A stretch of 64,000 nt of DNA from Corallococcus macrosporus DSM 14697 (GCF_002305895.1 NZ_CP022203.1:5496501-5560500), one strand, 5' to 3'. Shown: positions 10,455 to 19,684, counted from the stretch's first letter. Numbers and translations are program-made. Notes: a model not told the origin generated them from the letters alone.

Positions 10455-10867
10455 GGGTCTTCCGTCTCCCTCAGCCTACGTACCCCGATGTACGCCCATC
10501 CCGCCCCAATACCATTTCCACCCTTATCAGATGCAAATTAAGAACCCCGGTTCTTCGCTGGGTACGTTGCAGCCATCTCGCACGGTTGCTCGTCTGCCAC
10601 CCGACACCCGGGCCAGGGCACCCAGGGCAGGAATGTCGTGGAGGCCAAAAATCCCGTCGGGACGGTGTTCATTTTAATGCCCTCGATGCAGCCCGCAAGC
10701 GGACCGTCCCATGGGCATACTCCCCGTATCCGGCGTCGCAAGTCCCTTCGAAGTGGCCTCGTCCGCCCGCCTGCTGCGACGCGCGGTGGCAACCGGGTCC
10801 CCCGGGACTCCCGGCGGCCGGCGGGCGATGGTGGGGTCGCCCGCGAGCCGCCCGGAGCCCTCGCCGC
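10455..10867. other. 413-bp intergenic region
   Basis: No convincing coding frame. The part next to the small gene contains an A/T-richer patch around 10500-10545, a plausible promoter region for that gene, but no motif I can name. The far end carries the hairpin that terminates the START-like gene. I looked for a c-di-GMP riboswitch core and did not find one. Confidence 0.5.
10821..10844 (-). terminator. Hairpin downstream of the START-like gene
   Basis: Perfect 8-bp stem GCGGGCGA / TCGCCCGC with an 8-nt loop, 24 bp after the stop. No T-tract. Confidence 0.5.
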
Positions 10868-11293
10868 TCAGGGCGCCTCGAAGCGGCGCTTGAAGGCGTC
10901 CAGCATCTTCGGCAGCGAGGTCTCCACCAGGGCGCTGACGACGCTCTTGGGCACCAGCGCGCCCAGGGCCATCTCCACGGTGTAGGTGGCCTTCGTCCTG
11001 CCCTCGCCCTCGGGCTCCAGCACCCAGCTCCCCTTGTTGTCCTTCATGAACTCGCCCTTGATGTAGGACCAGGACATGCGGGTGGGCCGCTCCTCGGTGA
11101 CGTGGATGGAGTAGCTGATGGTCTTCACCACATCCACCTTGTAGTGGACGTCCACCGTGTTGCCCTGGCGGTTCTCGGTCCGGATGCCCTTCACCTCCGG
11201 AAGGAACTCCGGGTACTTCTCGTACTGGGTGATGACGTCGAAGACCTTCTCGATGGGGGCGTTGACGACGATGGTTCGCGAGGCGCCAGGCAT
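10868..11293 (-). CDS. SRPBCC / START-like (RatA/COQ10-type) protein
   Basis: A 141-residue single-domain protein of the helix-grip fold. The start SRTIVVNAPIEKVFDVITQYEKYPEFLP is the typical N-terminus of the polyketide-cyclase/RatA/COQ10 branch, which binds hydrophobic ligands such as quinones. A hydrophobic C-terminal helix (MLDAFKRRFEAP) closes the pocket in relatives. The ligand cannot be told from sequence. ATG start with AGGAG just upstream. It follows glpX in the same direction after about 40 bp. Confidence 0.85.
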   Translation of the reverse strand: MPGASRTIVVNAPIEKVFDVITQYEKYPEFLPEVKGIRTENRQGNTVDVHYKVDVVKTISYSIHVTEERPTRMSWSYIKGEFMKDNKGSWVLEPEGEGRTKATYTVEMALGALVPKSVVSALVETSLPKMLDAFKRRFEAP

Positions 11294-11335
11294 GGGTGTC
11301 TCCTAGGGGGCGTGAGTCGGGGTGGGAGCAGCGGC

Positions 11336-12301
11336 CTAGAAAGCGTACCCCGGCTTCTTGTCGAACTTGTGCACCGACTGGATGAAGCGGACGGTGCCCG
11401 TCTTGCTGCGCATGACGACGGAGTGCGTCTCGCAGCCGCCGCCGAAGAAGCGCACGCCCTTGAGGAAGTCGCCGGTGGTGACGCCGGAGGCGGCGAACAT
11501 CACCTCGCCCCTGGCCAGCTCCTCGGCGGTGTAGATCTTCGAGATGTCGCTGATGCCCATCGTCTTGCAGCGCTCGATTTCGCCCTGGTTGCGAGGAACG
11601 AGCCGGCCCTGCATGTCACCGCCGGTGGCGCGGATGGCCGCCGCCGCGATGACGCCCTCGGGCGCGCCGCCAATGCCCATCAGCACCTCCACGCCGGTGT
11701 TGTCGAAGCAGGTGGCGATGGCGCCGGCCACGTCGCCGTCCTCGATGAGCCGGATGCGCGCGCCCGCCGCGCGAATCTCCTTGATGAGGTCGGTGTGGCG
11801 CTCGCGGTCCAGCACCACCACGGTGAGGTCCTCCACGTAGACCTTCATCTTCTCCGCGATGGCGCGGAGGTTCTCCGTGGGCGTCTTGCGCAGGTCGATG
11901 GCGCCCCGGGCGCGCGGGCCCACGGCCAGCTTCTCCATGTACGTGTCGGGGGCGTTGAGCAGCCCGCCCTTCCCCGCCATGGCCACCACGGCGATGGAGC
12001 CCGGGCGGCCGTAGGCGCACAGGTTGGTGCCCTCCAGCGGGTCCAGGGCGATGTCCACCTCGGGCGCGCCGTCGCCGCGCTTGCCCACCTTCTCACCGAT
12101 GTAGAGCATGGGCGCCTCGTCGCGCTCGCCCTCGCCGATGACGACGGTGCCATCAATCTGCAGCGCGTCGAAGGCGCGGCGCATGGCGTCCACGGCGGCC
12201 TGGTCCGACTCGTCCTTGTTGCCGCGGCCCATCAGTCGAGCGGAGGCGATGGCCGCCATCTCGGTGACGCGCACGACCTCCATTGCCAGGTTGCGATCCA
12301 T
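11336..12301 (-). CDS. glpX: Class II fructose-1,6-bisphosphatase
   Basis: Removes the C1 phosphate of fructose 1,6-bisphosphate in gluconeogenesis. 321 residues, as usual for GlpX. The lithium-sensitive-phosphatase metal motifs are visible: GEGERDEAPMLYIGEKVG and ALDPLEGTN, followed by VEVLMGIGGAPEGVIAAAA. The start is preceded by AAGGAG at ideal spacing. Gluconeogenic logic links it with the nearby eno, though they are not in one operon. Confidence 0.97.
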   Translation of the reverse strand: MDRNLAMEVVRVTEMAAIASARLMGRGNKDESDQAAVDAMRRAFDALQIDGTVVIGEGERDEAPMLYIGEKVGKRGDGAPEVDIALDPLEGTNLCAYGRPGSIAVVAMAGKGGLLNAPDTYMEKLAVGPRARGAIDLRKTPTENLRAIAEKMKVYVEDLTVVVLDRERHTDLIKEIRAAGARIRLIEDGDVAGAIATCFDNTGVEVLMGIGGAPEGVIAAAAIRATGGDMQGRLVPRNQGEIERCKTMGISDISKIYTAEELARGEVMFAASGVTTGDFLKGVRFFGGGCETHSVVMRSKTGTVRFIQSVHKFDKKPGYAF

Positions 12302-12331
12302 GTGTGTGCTCCTTGGGTATGCCGGAAGGGC

Positions 12332-12760
12332 TCAGGTGGAAGTGGGAGAGCCTGGGGAAGGCTCGGGGGATTCGAGCAGCCGGATGAGGGCGTCCGGCAG
12401 CCGCGTGGGCCTGCCGTCCCGCCCCACGCAGGCGTGACGCGTCCTGCCGGTGCAGAGCAGCGTGCGTGGCGCACCGTCGCGGAACAGCGCGTAGGTGAAC
12501 ACGATGGACGCGCGGCGCAACTCACTCACGGTGGTTTGGATGACCAACAGGTCGTCGTAGCGCGCGGATGCCTTGTACTGACAGCTCGCCTCGGCCACCG
12601 GTAGCAGGGCACCCGAGCGCTCCAGCTCGGCGTAGCTGCCACCCCGTGCGCGGAAGTACTCACTGCGCGCGAACTCGAAATAGCGGAAGTAATTCGCGTA
12701 GTAGACGACACCCATCTGATCGGTGTCGCCGTAGATGACGCGAAGACGGGCCTCGACCAT
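12332..12760 (-). CDS. Acyl-CoA thioesterase, 4HBT/YbgC type
   Basis: A hot-dog-fold thioesterase of about 142 residues. The signature VIYGDTDQMGVVYYANYFRYFEFAR carries the catalytic Asp of the YbgC/4-hydroxybenzoyl-CoA thioesterase group (IYGDTDQMGVVYYANY). The start MVEARLRVIYGD is preferred; the frame can be read 13 codons further upstream but the added residues are not family-like. It lies about 30 bp upstream of glpX in the same direction. In E. coli the equivalent gene sits with tol-pal; here no tol genes are near, so the substrate is open. Confidence 0.88.
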   Translation of the reverse strand: MVEARLRVIYGDTDQMGVVYYANYFRYFEFARSEYFRARGGSYAELERSGALLPVAEASCQYKASARYDDLLVIQTTVSELRRASIVFTYALFRDGAPRTLLCTGRTRHACVGRDGRPTRLPDALIRLLESPEPSPGSPTST

Positions 12761-12829
12761 GAAGGCGCCGACCCTAACAGCGCGGTGTACGGCGTCCAAG
12801 CAGTGACACGCGTTGTTGGTTGCTTCTCA

Positions 12830-12847
12830 CCATCCCCGCGGGGATGG
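12830..12847. promoter_or_regulatory. Perfect 18-bp palindrome in a divergent promoter region
   Basis: CCATCCCCGCGGGGATGG reads identically on both strands and lies 12 bp before the phosphatase ATG, in the spacer between two divergent genes. It could be a repressor site or an RNA hairpin over the translation start. No regulator can be assigned. Confidence 0.4.
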
Positions 12848-12858
12848 TTCTCCTCCCA

Positions 12859-14472
12859 ATGATTCGCGCACTTCTCCTCGCCGCCGCGCTGACCGCCCTG
12901 CCCGCGCTTGCCCGACCTCCCCGGCTCACGCTCGTCATCAGCGTGGACGCGCTCGGCAGTGACGTGCTGCTGCGCAACCGCGCCCGGCTGAAGGGCGGCC
13001 TGGGCCAGCTCCTCAACCAGGGCGCGTTCTTTCCCTATGCGCGCTACGGCCAGGCCGAATGCCGGACCGCGCCCGGCCACACCACCCTGTCCACGGGCGC
13101 CAACCCCTGGAGGCACGGCATCGTGGACAACCGGTGGGTGGAGCGCTCCACGATGAAGCGGGTGCTGGCCTTCGCGGACGCGGCCCACCCGGTGCTGGAG
13201 GCGCCGCTGACGCCGGGCCAGGACTCCGGCCCCGCGCACATCCAGGTGGAGACGCTGGCGGACCGGCTGCGCGTGGCCACGCAGGAGCGCGGCAAGGCGG
13301 TGGCGGTGTCCATCAAATCCCACGCCGCCATCCCCCTGGCGGGGCGGGCGGGTCAGGCGTGGTGGTTCGACAAGGGCGTGGGGAAGTTCGTCACCGGCAC
13401 CTGGTACACGAAGGCGTTCCCGGAGTGGATGAAGGCGCTCAACGCGCGGAAGCTGCCGGAGGCGTCCTTCGGCAAGAAGTGGGAGCTGATGCGCCCCGCC
13501 TCGGAGTACGTAGGCGAGGATGAGGGCCCCGCCGAATCGGACGTCTACGGCCTGGGGCGCACCTTCCCCCATCCGCTGGACGGCGGGCTGCCGTCGCCGG
13601 GGCCGACCTTCTATCAGGCGTTCGCCGTCTCTCCGGACTCGCATGACCTGCTGGTGGAGGCGGCGAAGGCGGCCATCGCCGGTGAGGGCCTGGGCAAGGA
13701 CGACGTGCCGGACCTGCTGGCCGTGAGCTTCAGCGGCACGGACCTGGTGTTCCACGAATACGGGCCCTACTCCTGGGAGATGCAGGACACGCTGCTGCGC
13801 CTGGACAAGGCGATGAGCGGCCTCATCGCCGCGGCCGAGCGCGCGGCGGGCGGCCGGGGCAACCTGGTCATCGCGCTGTCCGCGGACCACGGCGGCGCGG
13901 CGGCTCCGGAGCAGTGGGCGGCCACGGGACTGGCCGCGAAGCGGGTGAATCCCGTGGAGCTGGCGAACGGGCTGACGCAGGCGCTGCGCCAGCAGTTCGG
14001 CGGCGACGTGACGGCCACGCTCGAAGTCTTGGACGTGTACCTGGGCGGCAAAACGCACCAGGGCGGCGCGGTGGACGCGGCGGTGCGGCGCGCCGCGGCG
14101 GCGTGGCTGATGAAGCACCCGTCGGTGGTGACGGCCGTGGCCAGCGATGACCTGCTCACCGCGCCGGACACCGCCGGCTACCTGGCGCGGATGCGCAAGG
14201 GCTACTTCCCGGGCCGCAGCGGTGACGTGCTCTTCATGGTGAAGCCCTTCCACCTGCTGCTGAGCACCCCGGTGGGCACCAGCCACGGGACGCCCCACGC
14301 GTATGACGCGCAGGTGCCCATGCTGTTCGCGGGCAAGGGCGTGAAGCCGGGCGTCTACCTGGAGGAGGTGGACCCGGTGGACTTCGCCCCCACCCTGGCC
14401 GCGCTGATGGAGCTGGGCATGCCGGCGTCGGCGGAGGGCAAGCCCCGCGCGGAGGCCCTCACGGGCAGGTGA
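12859..14472 (+). CDS. Alkaline-phosphatase-superfamily phosphatase (PafA-like), exported
   Basis: About 537 residues with a signal peptide (MIRALLLAAALTALPALA). The alkaline phosphatase fold is shown by SVDALGSDVLL (first metal Asp), CRTAPGHTTLSTGANPW (Thr nucleophile as in PafA and nucleotide pyrophosphatases, rather than Ser), VSFSGTDLVFHEYGP, SADHGG and TSHGTPHAYDAQVP. Probably a periplasmic phosphomonoesterase or phosphodiesterase for phosphate scavenging. The start is set by the signal peptide; no good ribosome-binding site is visible and an 18-bp palindrome sits just upstream. Confidence 0.9.
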   Translation: MIRALLLAAALTALPALARPPRLTLVISVDALGSDVLLRNRARLKGGLGQLLNQGAFFPYARYGQAECRTAPGHTTLSTGANPWRHGIVDNRWVERSTMKRVLAFADAAHPVLEAPLTPGQDSGPAHIQVETLADRLRVATQERGKAVAVSIKSHAAIPLAGRAGQAWWFDKGVGKFVTGTWYTKAFPEWMKALNARKLPEASFGKKWELMRPASEYVGEDEGPAESDVYGLGRTFPHPLDGGLPSPGPTFYQAFAVSPDSHDLLVEAAKAAIAGEGLGKDDVPDLLAVSFSGTDLVFHEYGPYSWEMQDTLLRLDKAMSGLIAAAERAAGGRGNLVIALSADHGGAAAPEQWAATGLAAKRVNPVELANGLTQALRQQFGGDVTATLEVLDVYLGGKTHQGGAVDAAVRRAAAAWLMKHPSVVTAVASDDLLTAPDTAGYLARMRKGYFPGRSGDVLFMVKPFHLLLSTPVGTSHGTPHAYDAQVPMLFAGKGVKPGVYLEEVDPVDFAPTLAALMELGMPASAEGKPRAEALTGR

Positions 14473-14539
14473 GCGCGCGGACGCGCGGCGTGACGGCGCG
14501 GTCCGCCGCTGCAGCCAGGCCGTGAAGGGAAGGCTCCGC

Positions 14540-14566
14540 GGCGTCCTGGTGAAGTACCGGGACGCC
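14540..14566. terminator. Hairpin between the phosphatase gene and nadC
   Basis: An 11-bp stem (GGCGTCCTGGT / ACCGGGACGCC, one T-G wobble) with a 5-nt loop lies between the convergent stops. Flanking CTCCGC and GCGGAG can extend it. Likely bidirectional. Confidence 0.6.
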
Positions 14567-14612
14567 CTTCCCGCGGAGGCGCTGGAGCCAGGAGCGCCTC
14601 CGCCGCCGCGTG

Positions 14613-15506
14613 CTACGCCGGCTTCGGCTGCTTCGCCTGCCGGGCGCGCGCGGGCCGCTTCGCGGCGGCGGTGATCTCCAGCGACAGGTCCATGGCCCGC
14701 GCGGAGTGGGTCAGCGCGCCCATGGAGACGAAGTCGATGCCCAGCTTCGCCAGCCGGGGCAGCCGGTCCAGGGTGACGCCGCCGGACACCTCGAGCGGGA
14801 CGCGGCCCGCCGCCAGCTTCACGGCCTCGCGAATCTGCGCGTCGTCCATGTTGTCCAGCATCACGACGTCCGCGCCGTGCTCGATGGCCTCCGCGAGCTG
14901 CTTGAGGTTGGTGACCTCGATCTCCACCTTGCACAGCCGCGGCCCGTTGAGCTTGGCCCGGCGCAGCGCCTCCGCGATGGAGCCCCCCACGGCGGCGATG
15001 TGGTTGTCCTTGATGAGGACGCCGTCGAAGAGGCCGAAGCGGTGGTTGGACGCGCCGCCCATGCGGACGGCCTCCTTGGCCACCGTGCGCATGCCAGGGG
15101 GCGTCTTCCGCGTGTCCAGGACGCGCAGCTTGGAGCCGCGCACCGACGTGACGGCCTGCTGGGCCAGCGTCGCGATGCCCGCCGCCCGCTGCACGATGTT
15201 CAGCGCGGTGCGCTCCGCCGCGAGCAGCGAGCGCATCCGGCCGTGACACCGCGCGGCGACCATCTTCGGTTTGATCTCCTGGCCGTCGCGGCGCAGCAGC
15301 TCCACCTCGACGTTCGGGTCGACCGTCTTGAAGACGCGGACGAAGGCCTCCAGGCCCGCGAGCACCAACTGCTCCTTGGCGACCAGCTCCGCGCTGCCCT
15401 CGTAGTCAGGAGGGATGAGGGCCTGCGAGGTGACGTCACCCGCCGCCCCCAGGTCCTCATCGAGAGCGAGCGCGATGAGCCGGTCGAGGTAATCCTGCTG
15501 CTGCAC
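14613..15506 (-). CDS. nadC: Nicotinate-nucleotide pyrophosphorylase (carboxylating)
   Basis: Quinolinate phosphoribosyltransferase of de novo NAD synthesis. 297 residues. Motifs: DEDLGAAGDVTSQAL, RTALNIVQRAAGIAT, LDTRKTPPGMR (phosphoribosyl site), LIKDNHIAAVGG, VMLDNM and EVSGGVTLD. The GTG start giving MQQQDYLDRLIAL has GGAGGAG upstream; a longer frame reads into the Lys/Ala-rich gene. That ribosome-binding site sits exactly between the inferred true stop of the Lys/Ala-rich gene (15518-15520) and this start. A basic tail (RPARARQAKQPKPA) follows the conserved domain. Confidence 0.96.
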   Translation of the reverse strand: MQQQDYLDRLIALALDEDLGAAGDVTSQALIPPDYEGSAELVAKEQLVLAGLEAFVRVFKTVDPNVEVELLRRDGQEIKPKMVAARCHGRMRSLLAAERTALNIVQRAAGIATLAQQAVTSVRGSKLRVLDTRKTPPGMRTVAKEAVRMGGASNHRFGLFDGVLIKDNHIAAVGGSIAEALRRAKLNGPRLCKVEIEVTNLKQLAEAIEHGADVVMLDNMDDAQIREAVKLAAGRVPLEVSGGVTLDRLPRLAKLGIDFVSMGALTHSARAMDLSLEITAAAKRPARARQAKQPKPA

Positions 15507-16668
15507 GTCTCCTCCTGCTACCGCCGGGACTTTGCCCGCGCTTTGGATTTCGCCCCGGTGGCCTTCTTCGCCGGAGCCTTCTTCGCGGGGCCTTCCGGCC
15601 CGCCGCATTCTTCACCGGCTTCCGGGTGGCGGCAGCGCCCTTCTTCGCGGCCCCCTTCTTCGCCGCGACCTTGGCGGGAGCCTTCTTGGCGGCGGCCTTC
15701 TTCGCCGCGCCCCTGGCCGGAGCCTTCGTCACGGCGGCCTTCTTGGCGGCGCCCTTGGATGGAGCCTTCTTGGATGGAGCCTTCTTGGCGGCGCCCTTGG
15801 CTGGAGCCGCCTTCGCGGTCCCCTTCTTCGCCGCGACCTTGGCGGGAGCCTTCTTGGCGGCGGCCTTCTTCGCCGCGCCCTTCTGGGCCGAAGCCTTCTT
15901 CGCCGCGCCCTTGGCTGGAGCCTTCGTCACGGCGGCCTTCTTCGCGGCGCCCTTCTGGGCCGAAGCCTTCTTCGCCGCGCCCTTGGCCGGGGCCTTCGTC
16001 ACGGCGGCCTTCTTGGCGGCGCCCTTGGCCGAAGCCTTCGTCACGGCGGCCTGCTTGGTGGCAGCCGTCTTCGCGGGGGCCTTCCGAGTGGGAGCCTCCG
16101 TCTCAGCGGCAGGCGCCTTCCTGGCGGCGGCCTTCTTCGCGGGACGCGCCTTCACCGGAGCGGCGGGCTCCACGTCCGAGGCGGCGTCCGTCACCGTGTC
16201 CTTCGCGATGGACGAGGCCTTCCTCACCGCGGCCAGCGCGGCCTTCACCACGGCCTTCGCGGTGGACGCCACCGTCTGGGCCGTCTCAGCGGCCTCGGAC
16301 TCAGCGGCCTCCGACTCAGCGGCCTCCGTCTCAGCGACCTCCGACTCGGCGGCCTCCGACTCAGCGGTCTCCGACTCGGCGGTCTCCTCGACCTCGGCCG
16401 GCACCTCGCGGGCGTCACCACCGGCGCGCGCCGTGTTGAACTCCCGCATCGCGTCGTCGACGAGCCCCATGCTCATGTACGCCACGCCGAGGTCGTGATG
16501 GTCGGCCGGAGACAGGCCTTCCTTCGTCCCCGCGCGCAGCTTCTCCAGGGCGTCCTGCACCTGCGGATCGGCGGCCTCGGGCACTCCCCCCGCGGCCTCC
16601 AGCTCGTCCTTCAGCTCCTCCGCCAGGTCGACATTGCCCTGCACTTCCGCGTCCGGAGCGGCCTTCAC
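15457..16668 (-). CDS. TPR / histone-H1-like Lys-Ala-rich protein, probably the detached C-terminus of ValS
   Basis: As written the frame starts at a GTG with no ribosome-binding site and encodes an acidic start, one TPR-like repeat (HHDLGVAYMSMGLVDDAMREF), an acidic Glu/Ala/Ser stretch and a long basic array of KKAPAK/KGAAKKA units like histone H1 tails. Upstream of the GTG the same frame stays open, acidic and Pro/Glu-rich (for example [18 protein letters not shown]) up to the G10 tract at 16835-16844; adding one base there joins it to valS. Near the end, one C fewer in the run at 15587-15590 turns KAPAKKAPAKK into KAPRRRLRRRR; restoring it gives a stop at 15518-15520, just before the nadC ribosome-binding site. 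The repaired ValS fusion would be 1,386 residues. The tail presumably binds nucleic acid. Confidence 0.7.
   Translation of the reverse strand: MKAAPDAEVQGNVDLAEELKDELEAAGGVPEAADPQVQDALEKLRAGTKEGLSPADHHDLGVAYMSMGLVDDAMREFNTARAGGDAREVPAEVEETAESETAESEAAESEVAETEAAESEAAESEAAETAQTVASTAKAVVKAALAAVRKASSIAKDTVTDAASDVEPAAPVKARPAKKAAARKAPAAETEAPTRKAPAKTAATKQAAVTKASAKGAAKKAAVTKAPAKGAAKKASAQKGAAKKAAVTKAPAKGAAKKASAQKGAAKKAAAKKAPAKVAAKKGTAKAAPAKGAAKKAPSKKAPSKGAAKKAAVTKAPARGAAKKAAAKKAPAKVAAKKGAAKKGAAATRKPVKNAAGRKAPRRRLRRRRPPGRNPKRGQSPGGSRRRRAAAGLPRPAHRARSR
15594..16090 (-). repeat. Lys-Ala-rich coding tandem repeats
   Basis: Imperfect repeats of about 30-60 nt encode recurring units such as KGAAKKAAVTKAPA and KGAAKKASAQ. 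The block AAVTKAPAKGAAKKASAQ occurs twice almost unchanged. Such low-complexity DNA is prone to expansion, contraction and assembly error. Confidence 0.75.
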
Positions 16669-16763
16669 CTCGGCCGGGGCCGCGGAGTCCTCCTCCTCCT
16701 CGGTGGACTCGGCGAGCGTCTCATACTCCGACTCGGTGTCCGCCTCGGCCGGAGCCGCCGCCT

Positions 16764-19676
16764 CTAATGGAGCGGCGCCTTCGGGCGGCGTGGCAGGCTC
16801 GGTCTCGACCTCGGCTTCGGTCTCGGCCTCGGTCGGGGGGGGGGCTCGGACGGCGGCGCTGCGGGCATGGCGGGCTCCGGGGCAATGCGCTGCAGATGGT
16901 CCTGAAGCTTGGCCTTGCGCTCCTTCAACTCCTCCACGCGGGCGCGGTCCTTCTCGACCACGTCCGGGGGCGCCTTGGCCACGAAGTTGGGGTTCTCCAG
17001 CTTGCGCAGCACACCGGCGGCCTCCTGCTCGGTGCGCGCGATCTCCTTGCGCAGGCGCTCACGCTCCGCGTCGAGGTCGATGAGCCCCGCCAGCGGCACG
17101 TAGATTTCCAGGTTCGTGCCGACGAAGGCCGCGGCCTGCGGCGGCTTGGTGCCGGGCGCGGAGATCTCCACGTCGGAGAGGCCGGCCAGCGGCATCAGGT
17201 ACGCGCGCCAGCGCTCCAGCAGCTCGCGGGTGCGGGCGTCCGGGCTCTGCACCACCGCCTTCACCTTGGTGGCGGGCGGCAGGTTGCTCTCGCCGCGGAT
17301 GGTGCGCAGGCCCTCGATGGAGGCGATGACCGGCGCCATCTCCGCCTCGGCGGCCTCGTCCACCAGGTCCGCGTCGGGCTCCGGGTACGCGGCGATCATG
17401 ATGCTGTCCACCGGACGGGACATCGGCAGCTTCTGCCAGATCTCCTCGGTGATGAACGGCATGAACGGGTGGAGCAGGCGCAGGATGCGGTCCAGCGCGT
17501 ACACCAGCACCGCGCGCGTGGAGTCCTTCGCCTCCGCATCCGTGCCGTACAGCGAGCCCTTGGCCAGCTCGATGTACCAGTCGCAGAACTCCGCCCACAG
17601 GAACTGGTACAGCGTGGAGGCCGCCTCGGCGAAGCCGTACACCTCCAGCGAGGCGCGAGCCTCGGTGGTGGCGCGCTGGAGCCGGGAGAGAATCCAGCGG
17701 TCCGCCAGCGTCAGCGTCCGCGCCTTCAGCGGGCGCTCATCCAGCGTGAACTCGCCCATGTTCATCAGGGCGAAGCGGCTGGCGTTCCACAGCTTGTTGC
17801 AGAACGCCTTGTAGCCACCGAGCCGGTCCATGGACAGCTTGATGTCCCGGCCCTGCTGGGTGAGCGACGCGAGCGTGAAGCGCAGCGCGTCCGCGCCGAA
17901 CGCCGGCATGCCCTGCGGGAACTTGTTCTTCAGCGTCGGCGCGAGCTTGTCCGAGGTGGCGCCGAGGATGACGTCCAGGGGGTCGATGACGTTCCCCTTC
18001 ACCTTGGACATCTTCTCGCCCTTCTCGTCGCGCACCATCGCGTGCAGGTACACGGTGCGGAAGGGCACATCCCCCATGAAGTGCAGGCCCATCATCATCA
18101 TCCGGGCGACCCAGAAGAAGATGATGTCGTGGCCCGTCTCCATGACGGACGTCGGGTAGAAGGTCTGCAGCTCCGGCGTGTTGCGCGGCCAGCCCAGCGT
18201 GGAGAAGGGCCACAGCGCGGACGAGAACCACGTGTCCAGCACGTCCGAGTCCTGGATGAACGAGGACCCGCCGCACTTCGGACAGGACGTGGGCTGCTCC
18301 CGCGCGACGATGGGCTCCGCGCGCGCGAAGTCCACGCCGCCCACCTTCACCGTCGCGGCCTCCAGCGGCAGGTCGGTGTCGTCACCCAGACGCGGGCTGC
18401 ACGCGGTGCAGTAGTACGCGGGGATCTGGTGCCCCCACCAGAGCTGGCGGCTGACGCACCAGTCGTGGATGTTGCGCATCCAGTGGAAGTACGTGTTCGT
18501 CCACGACTCGGGGACGAACTTCGTGCGGCCCTGCTCCACCGCCTCGATGGCCGGCTTCGCCAGCGGCTCGATCTTCACGAACCACTGCGGCGACAGGCGC
18601 GGCTCCACCACCGTGGCGCTGCGCTGACACATGCCGACGGACAGCTTGTGCGGCTCCTCCTTCTCCAGCAGCCCCTGCTCCTGGAGATCGGCCAGCACCT
18701 GCTTGCGCGCCACGAAGCGGTCCAGGCCGGCGTACTTGCCCGTCTCCTTCGTCATCCGCGCCGACTCGTCCAGGATGGACAGCATCGGCAGCTTGTGACG
18801 CAGGCCCGTCTGGTAGTCGTTGAAGTCGTGCGCGGGCGTGACCTTCACCACGCCGGTGCCGAACTTCGGATCCACCAACTCCGCGTCCGCGATGATGGGA
18901 ATCTCACGGCCGCTGAGCGGCAGCACGACGTGCTTGCCAATCAGGTCCTGGTAGCGCTCGTCCTCCGGGTGCACGGCGACGGCCGTGTCGCCCAGCAGCG
19001 TCTCCGGGCGCGTGGTGGCCACGGTGAGCGTGCGGTCGGAGTCCTTCACCGGGTACCGGATGTGCCAGATGGAGCCGTTCTTCTCCTCGTGCTCCACCTC
19101 CAGGTCGCTGAGCGCCGTGTGGCACGAGGGGCACCAGTTGATGAGCTTCTGGGCCCGGTACATCAGGCCCTCTTCGTACAGCCGGACGAAGACCTCGCGC
19201 ACCGCGGCGGAGGACTGCTCGTCCATGGTGAAGCGCTCGCGGCTCCAGTCCAGGGACGCGCCCAGGTAGCGGTGCTGCTCGCCGATGCGGGCGCCGAACT
19301 TGCCCTTCCACTCCCAGACGCGCTCCAGGAACGCCTCGCGGCCCAGGTCGTGGCGGCTCTTGCCCTCCGACTTCTTCAGCTCCCGCTCCACCACCATCTG
19401 CGTGGCGATGCCGGCGTGGTCCGTCCCCGGGAGCCACAGGGCGTTGAAGCCGCTCATCCGCTTCCAGCGGGTGAGGATGTCCTGGATGGTCGCCGTCAGC
19501 GCATGGCCGATGTGCAGGCTGCCCGTGACGTTGGGCGGCGGCAGGACGATGGAGAACGGCGGCTTGTCCGAGGGAGCCTCGGCACGGAAGTAGTCGCGCT
19601 CCAGCCAGAACGCATACTGCCGGGCTTCAACCTCGGTGGGCTCGTAGGCCTTCGAAAGTTCGGTGGTATCGGTCAT
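16764..19676 (-). CDS. valS: Valyl-tRNA synthetase
   Basis: Charges tRNA-Val in the cytoplasm. Class I motifs: [15 protein letters not shown] (HIGH) and [10 protein letters not shown] (KMSKS variant); the CP1 editing domain is marked by [17 protein letters not shown], with a zinc-type cysteine cluster [10 protein letters not shown]. The core ends with the usual coiled-coil arm ([22 protein letters not shown] ... [12 protein letters not shown]). The last 25 or so residues as written ([19 protein letters not shown]) follow a run of ten G/C bases and look out of frame: one base more restores an acidic frame that continues into the TPR/Lys-Ala-rich protein. A terminator-like hairpin sits immediately upstream of the ATG and no Shine-Dalgarno is visible. 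Confidence 0.95.
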   Translation of the reverse strand: MTDTTELSKAYEPTEVEARQYAFWLERDYFRAEAPSDKPPFSIVLPPPNVTGSLHIGHALTATIQDILTRWKRMSGFNALWLPGTDHAGIATQMVVERELKKSEGKSRHDLGREAFLERVWEWKGKFGARIGEQHRYLGASLDWSRERFTMDEQSSAAVREVFVRLYEEGLMYRAQKLINWCPSCHTALSDLEVEHEEKNGSIWHIRYPVKDSDRTLTVATTRPETLLGDTAVAVHPEDERYQDLIGKHVVLPLSGREIPIIADAELVDPKFGTGVVKVTPAHDFNDYQTGLRHKLPMLSILDESARMTKETGKYAGLDRFVARKQVLADLQEQGLLEKEEPHKLSVGMCQRSATVVEPRLSPQWFVKIEPLAKPAIEAVEQGRTKFVPESWTNTYFHWMRNIHDWCVSRQLWWGHQIPAYYCTACSPRLGDDTDLPLEAATVKVGGVDFARAEPIVAREQPTSCPKCGGSSFIQDSDVLDTWFSSALWPFSTLGWPRNTPELQTFYPTSVMETGHDIIFFWVARMMMMGLHFMGDVPFRTVYLHAMVRDEKGEKMSKVKGNVIDPLDVILGATSDKLAPTLKNKFPQGMPAFGADALRFTLASLTQQGRDIKLSMDRLGGYKAFCNKLWNASRFALMNMGEFTLDERPLKARTLTLADRWILSRLQRATTEARASLEVYGFAEAASTLYQFLWAEFCDWYIELAKGSLYGTDAEAKDSTRAVLVYALDRILRLLHPFMPFITEEIWQKLPMSRPVDSIMIAAYPEPDADLVDEAAEAEMAPVIASIEGLRTIRGESNLPPATKVKAVVQSPDARTRELLERWRAYLMPLAGLSDVEISAPGTKPPQAAAFVGTNLEIYVPLAGLIDLDAERERLRKEIARTEQEAAGVLRKLENPNFVAKAPPDVVEKDRARVEELKERKAKLQDHLQRIAPEPAMPAAPPSEPPPRPRPRPKPRSRPSLPRRPKAPLH
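16835..16844. other. G10 homopolymer at the valS/tail frame break
   Basis: Ten G on this strand (ten C in the gene). With eleven, valS reads straight into the acidic/TPR/Lys-Ala frame; with ten, valS stops about 80 nt further on. It is either a sequencing undercall, a slippery phase-variation site or a site of transcriptional slippage. Confidence 0.7.
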
Positions 19677-19684
19677 TGAAAACG

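Noticed and set aside
10455-10867. Possible c-di-GMP riboswitch or small RNA in the 413-bp spacer
   Set aside because: No conserved GEMM core or extended paired structure could be identified by eye.
15594-16090. Regular repeats resembling a CRISPR array
   Set aside because: They are in-frame Lys/Ala coding repeats without unique spacers of constant length. No CRISPR array or cas gene was seen in the window.
16767-19679. 970-codon open frame exactly opposite valS, and similar long frames opposite the sheath, eno and left-edge kinase genes
   Set aside because: They are antisense shadows created by strong G/C third-position bias; the products are Arg/His/Gly/Leu-rich with no motifs, while the other strand encodes recognisable families.
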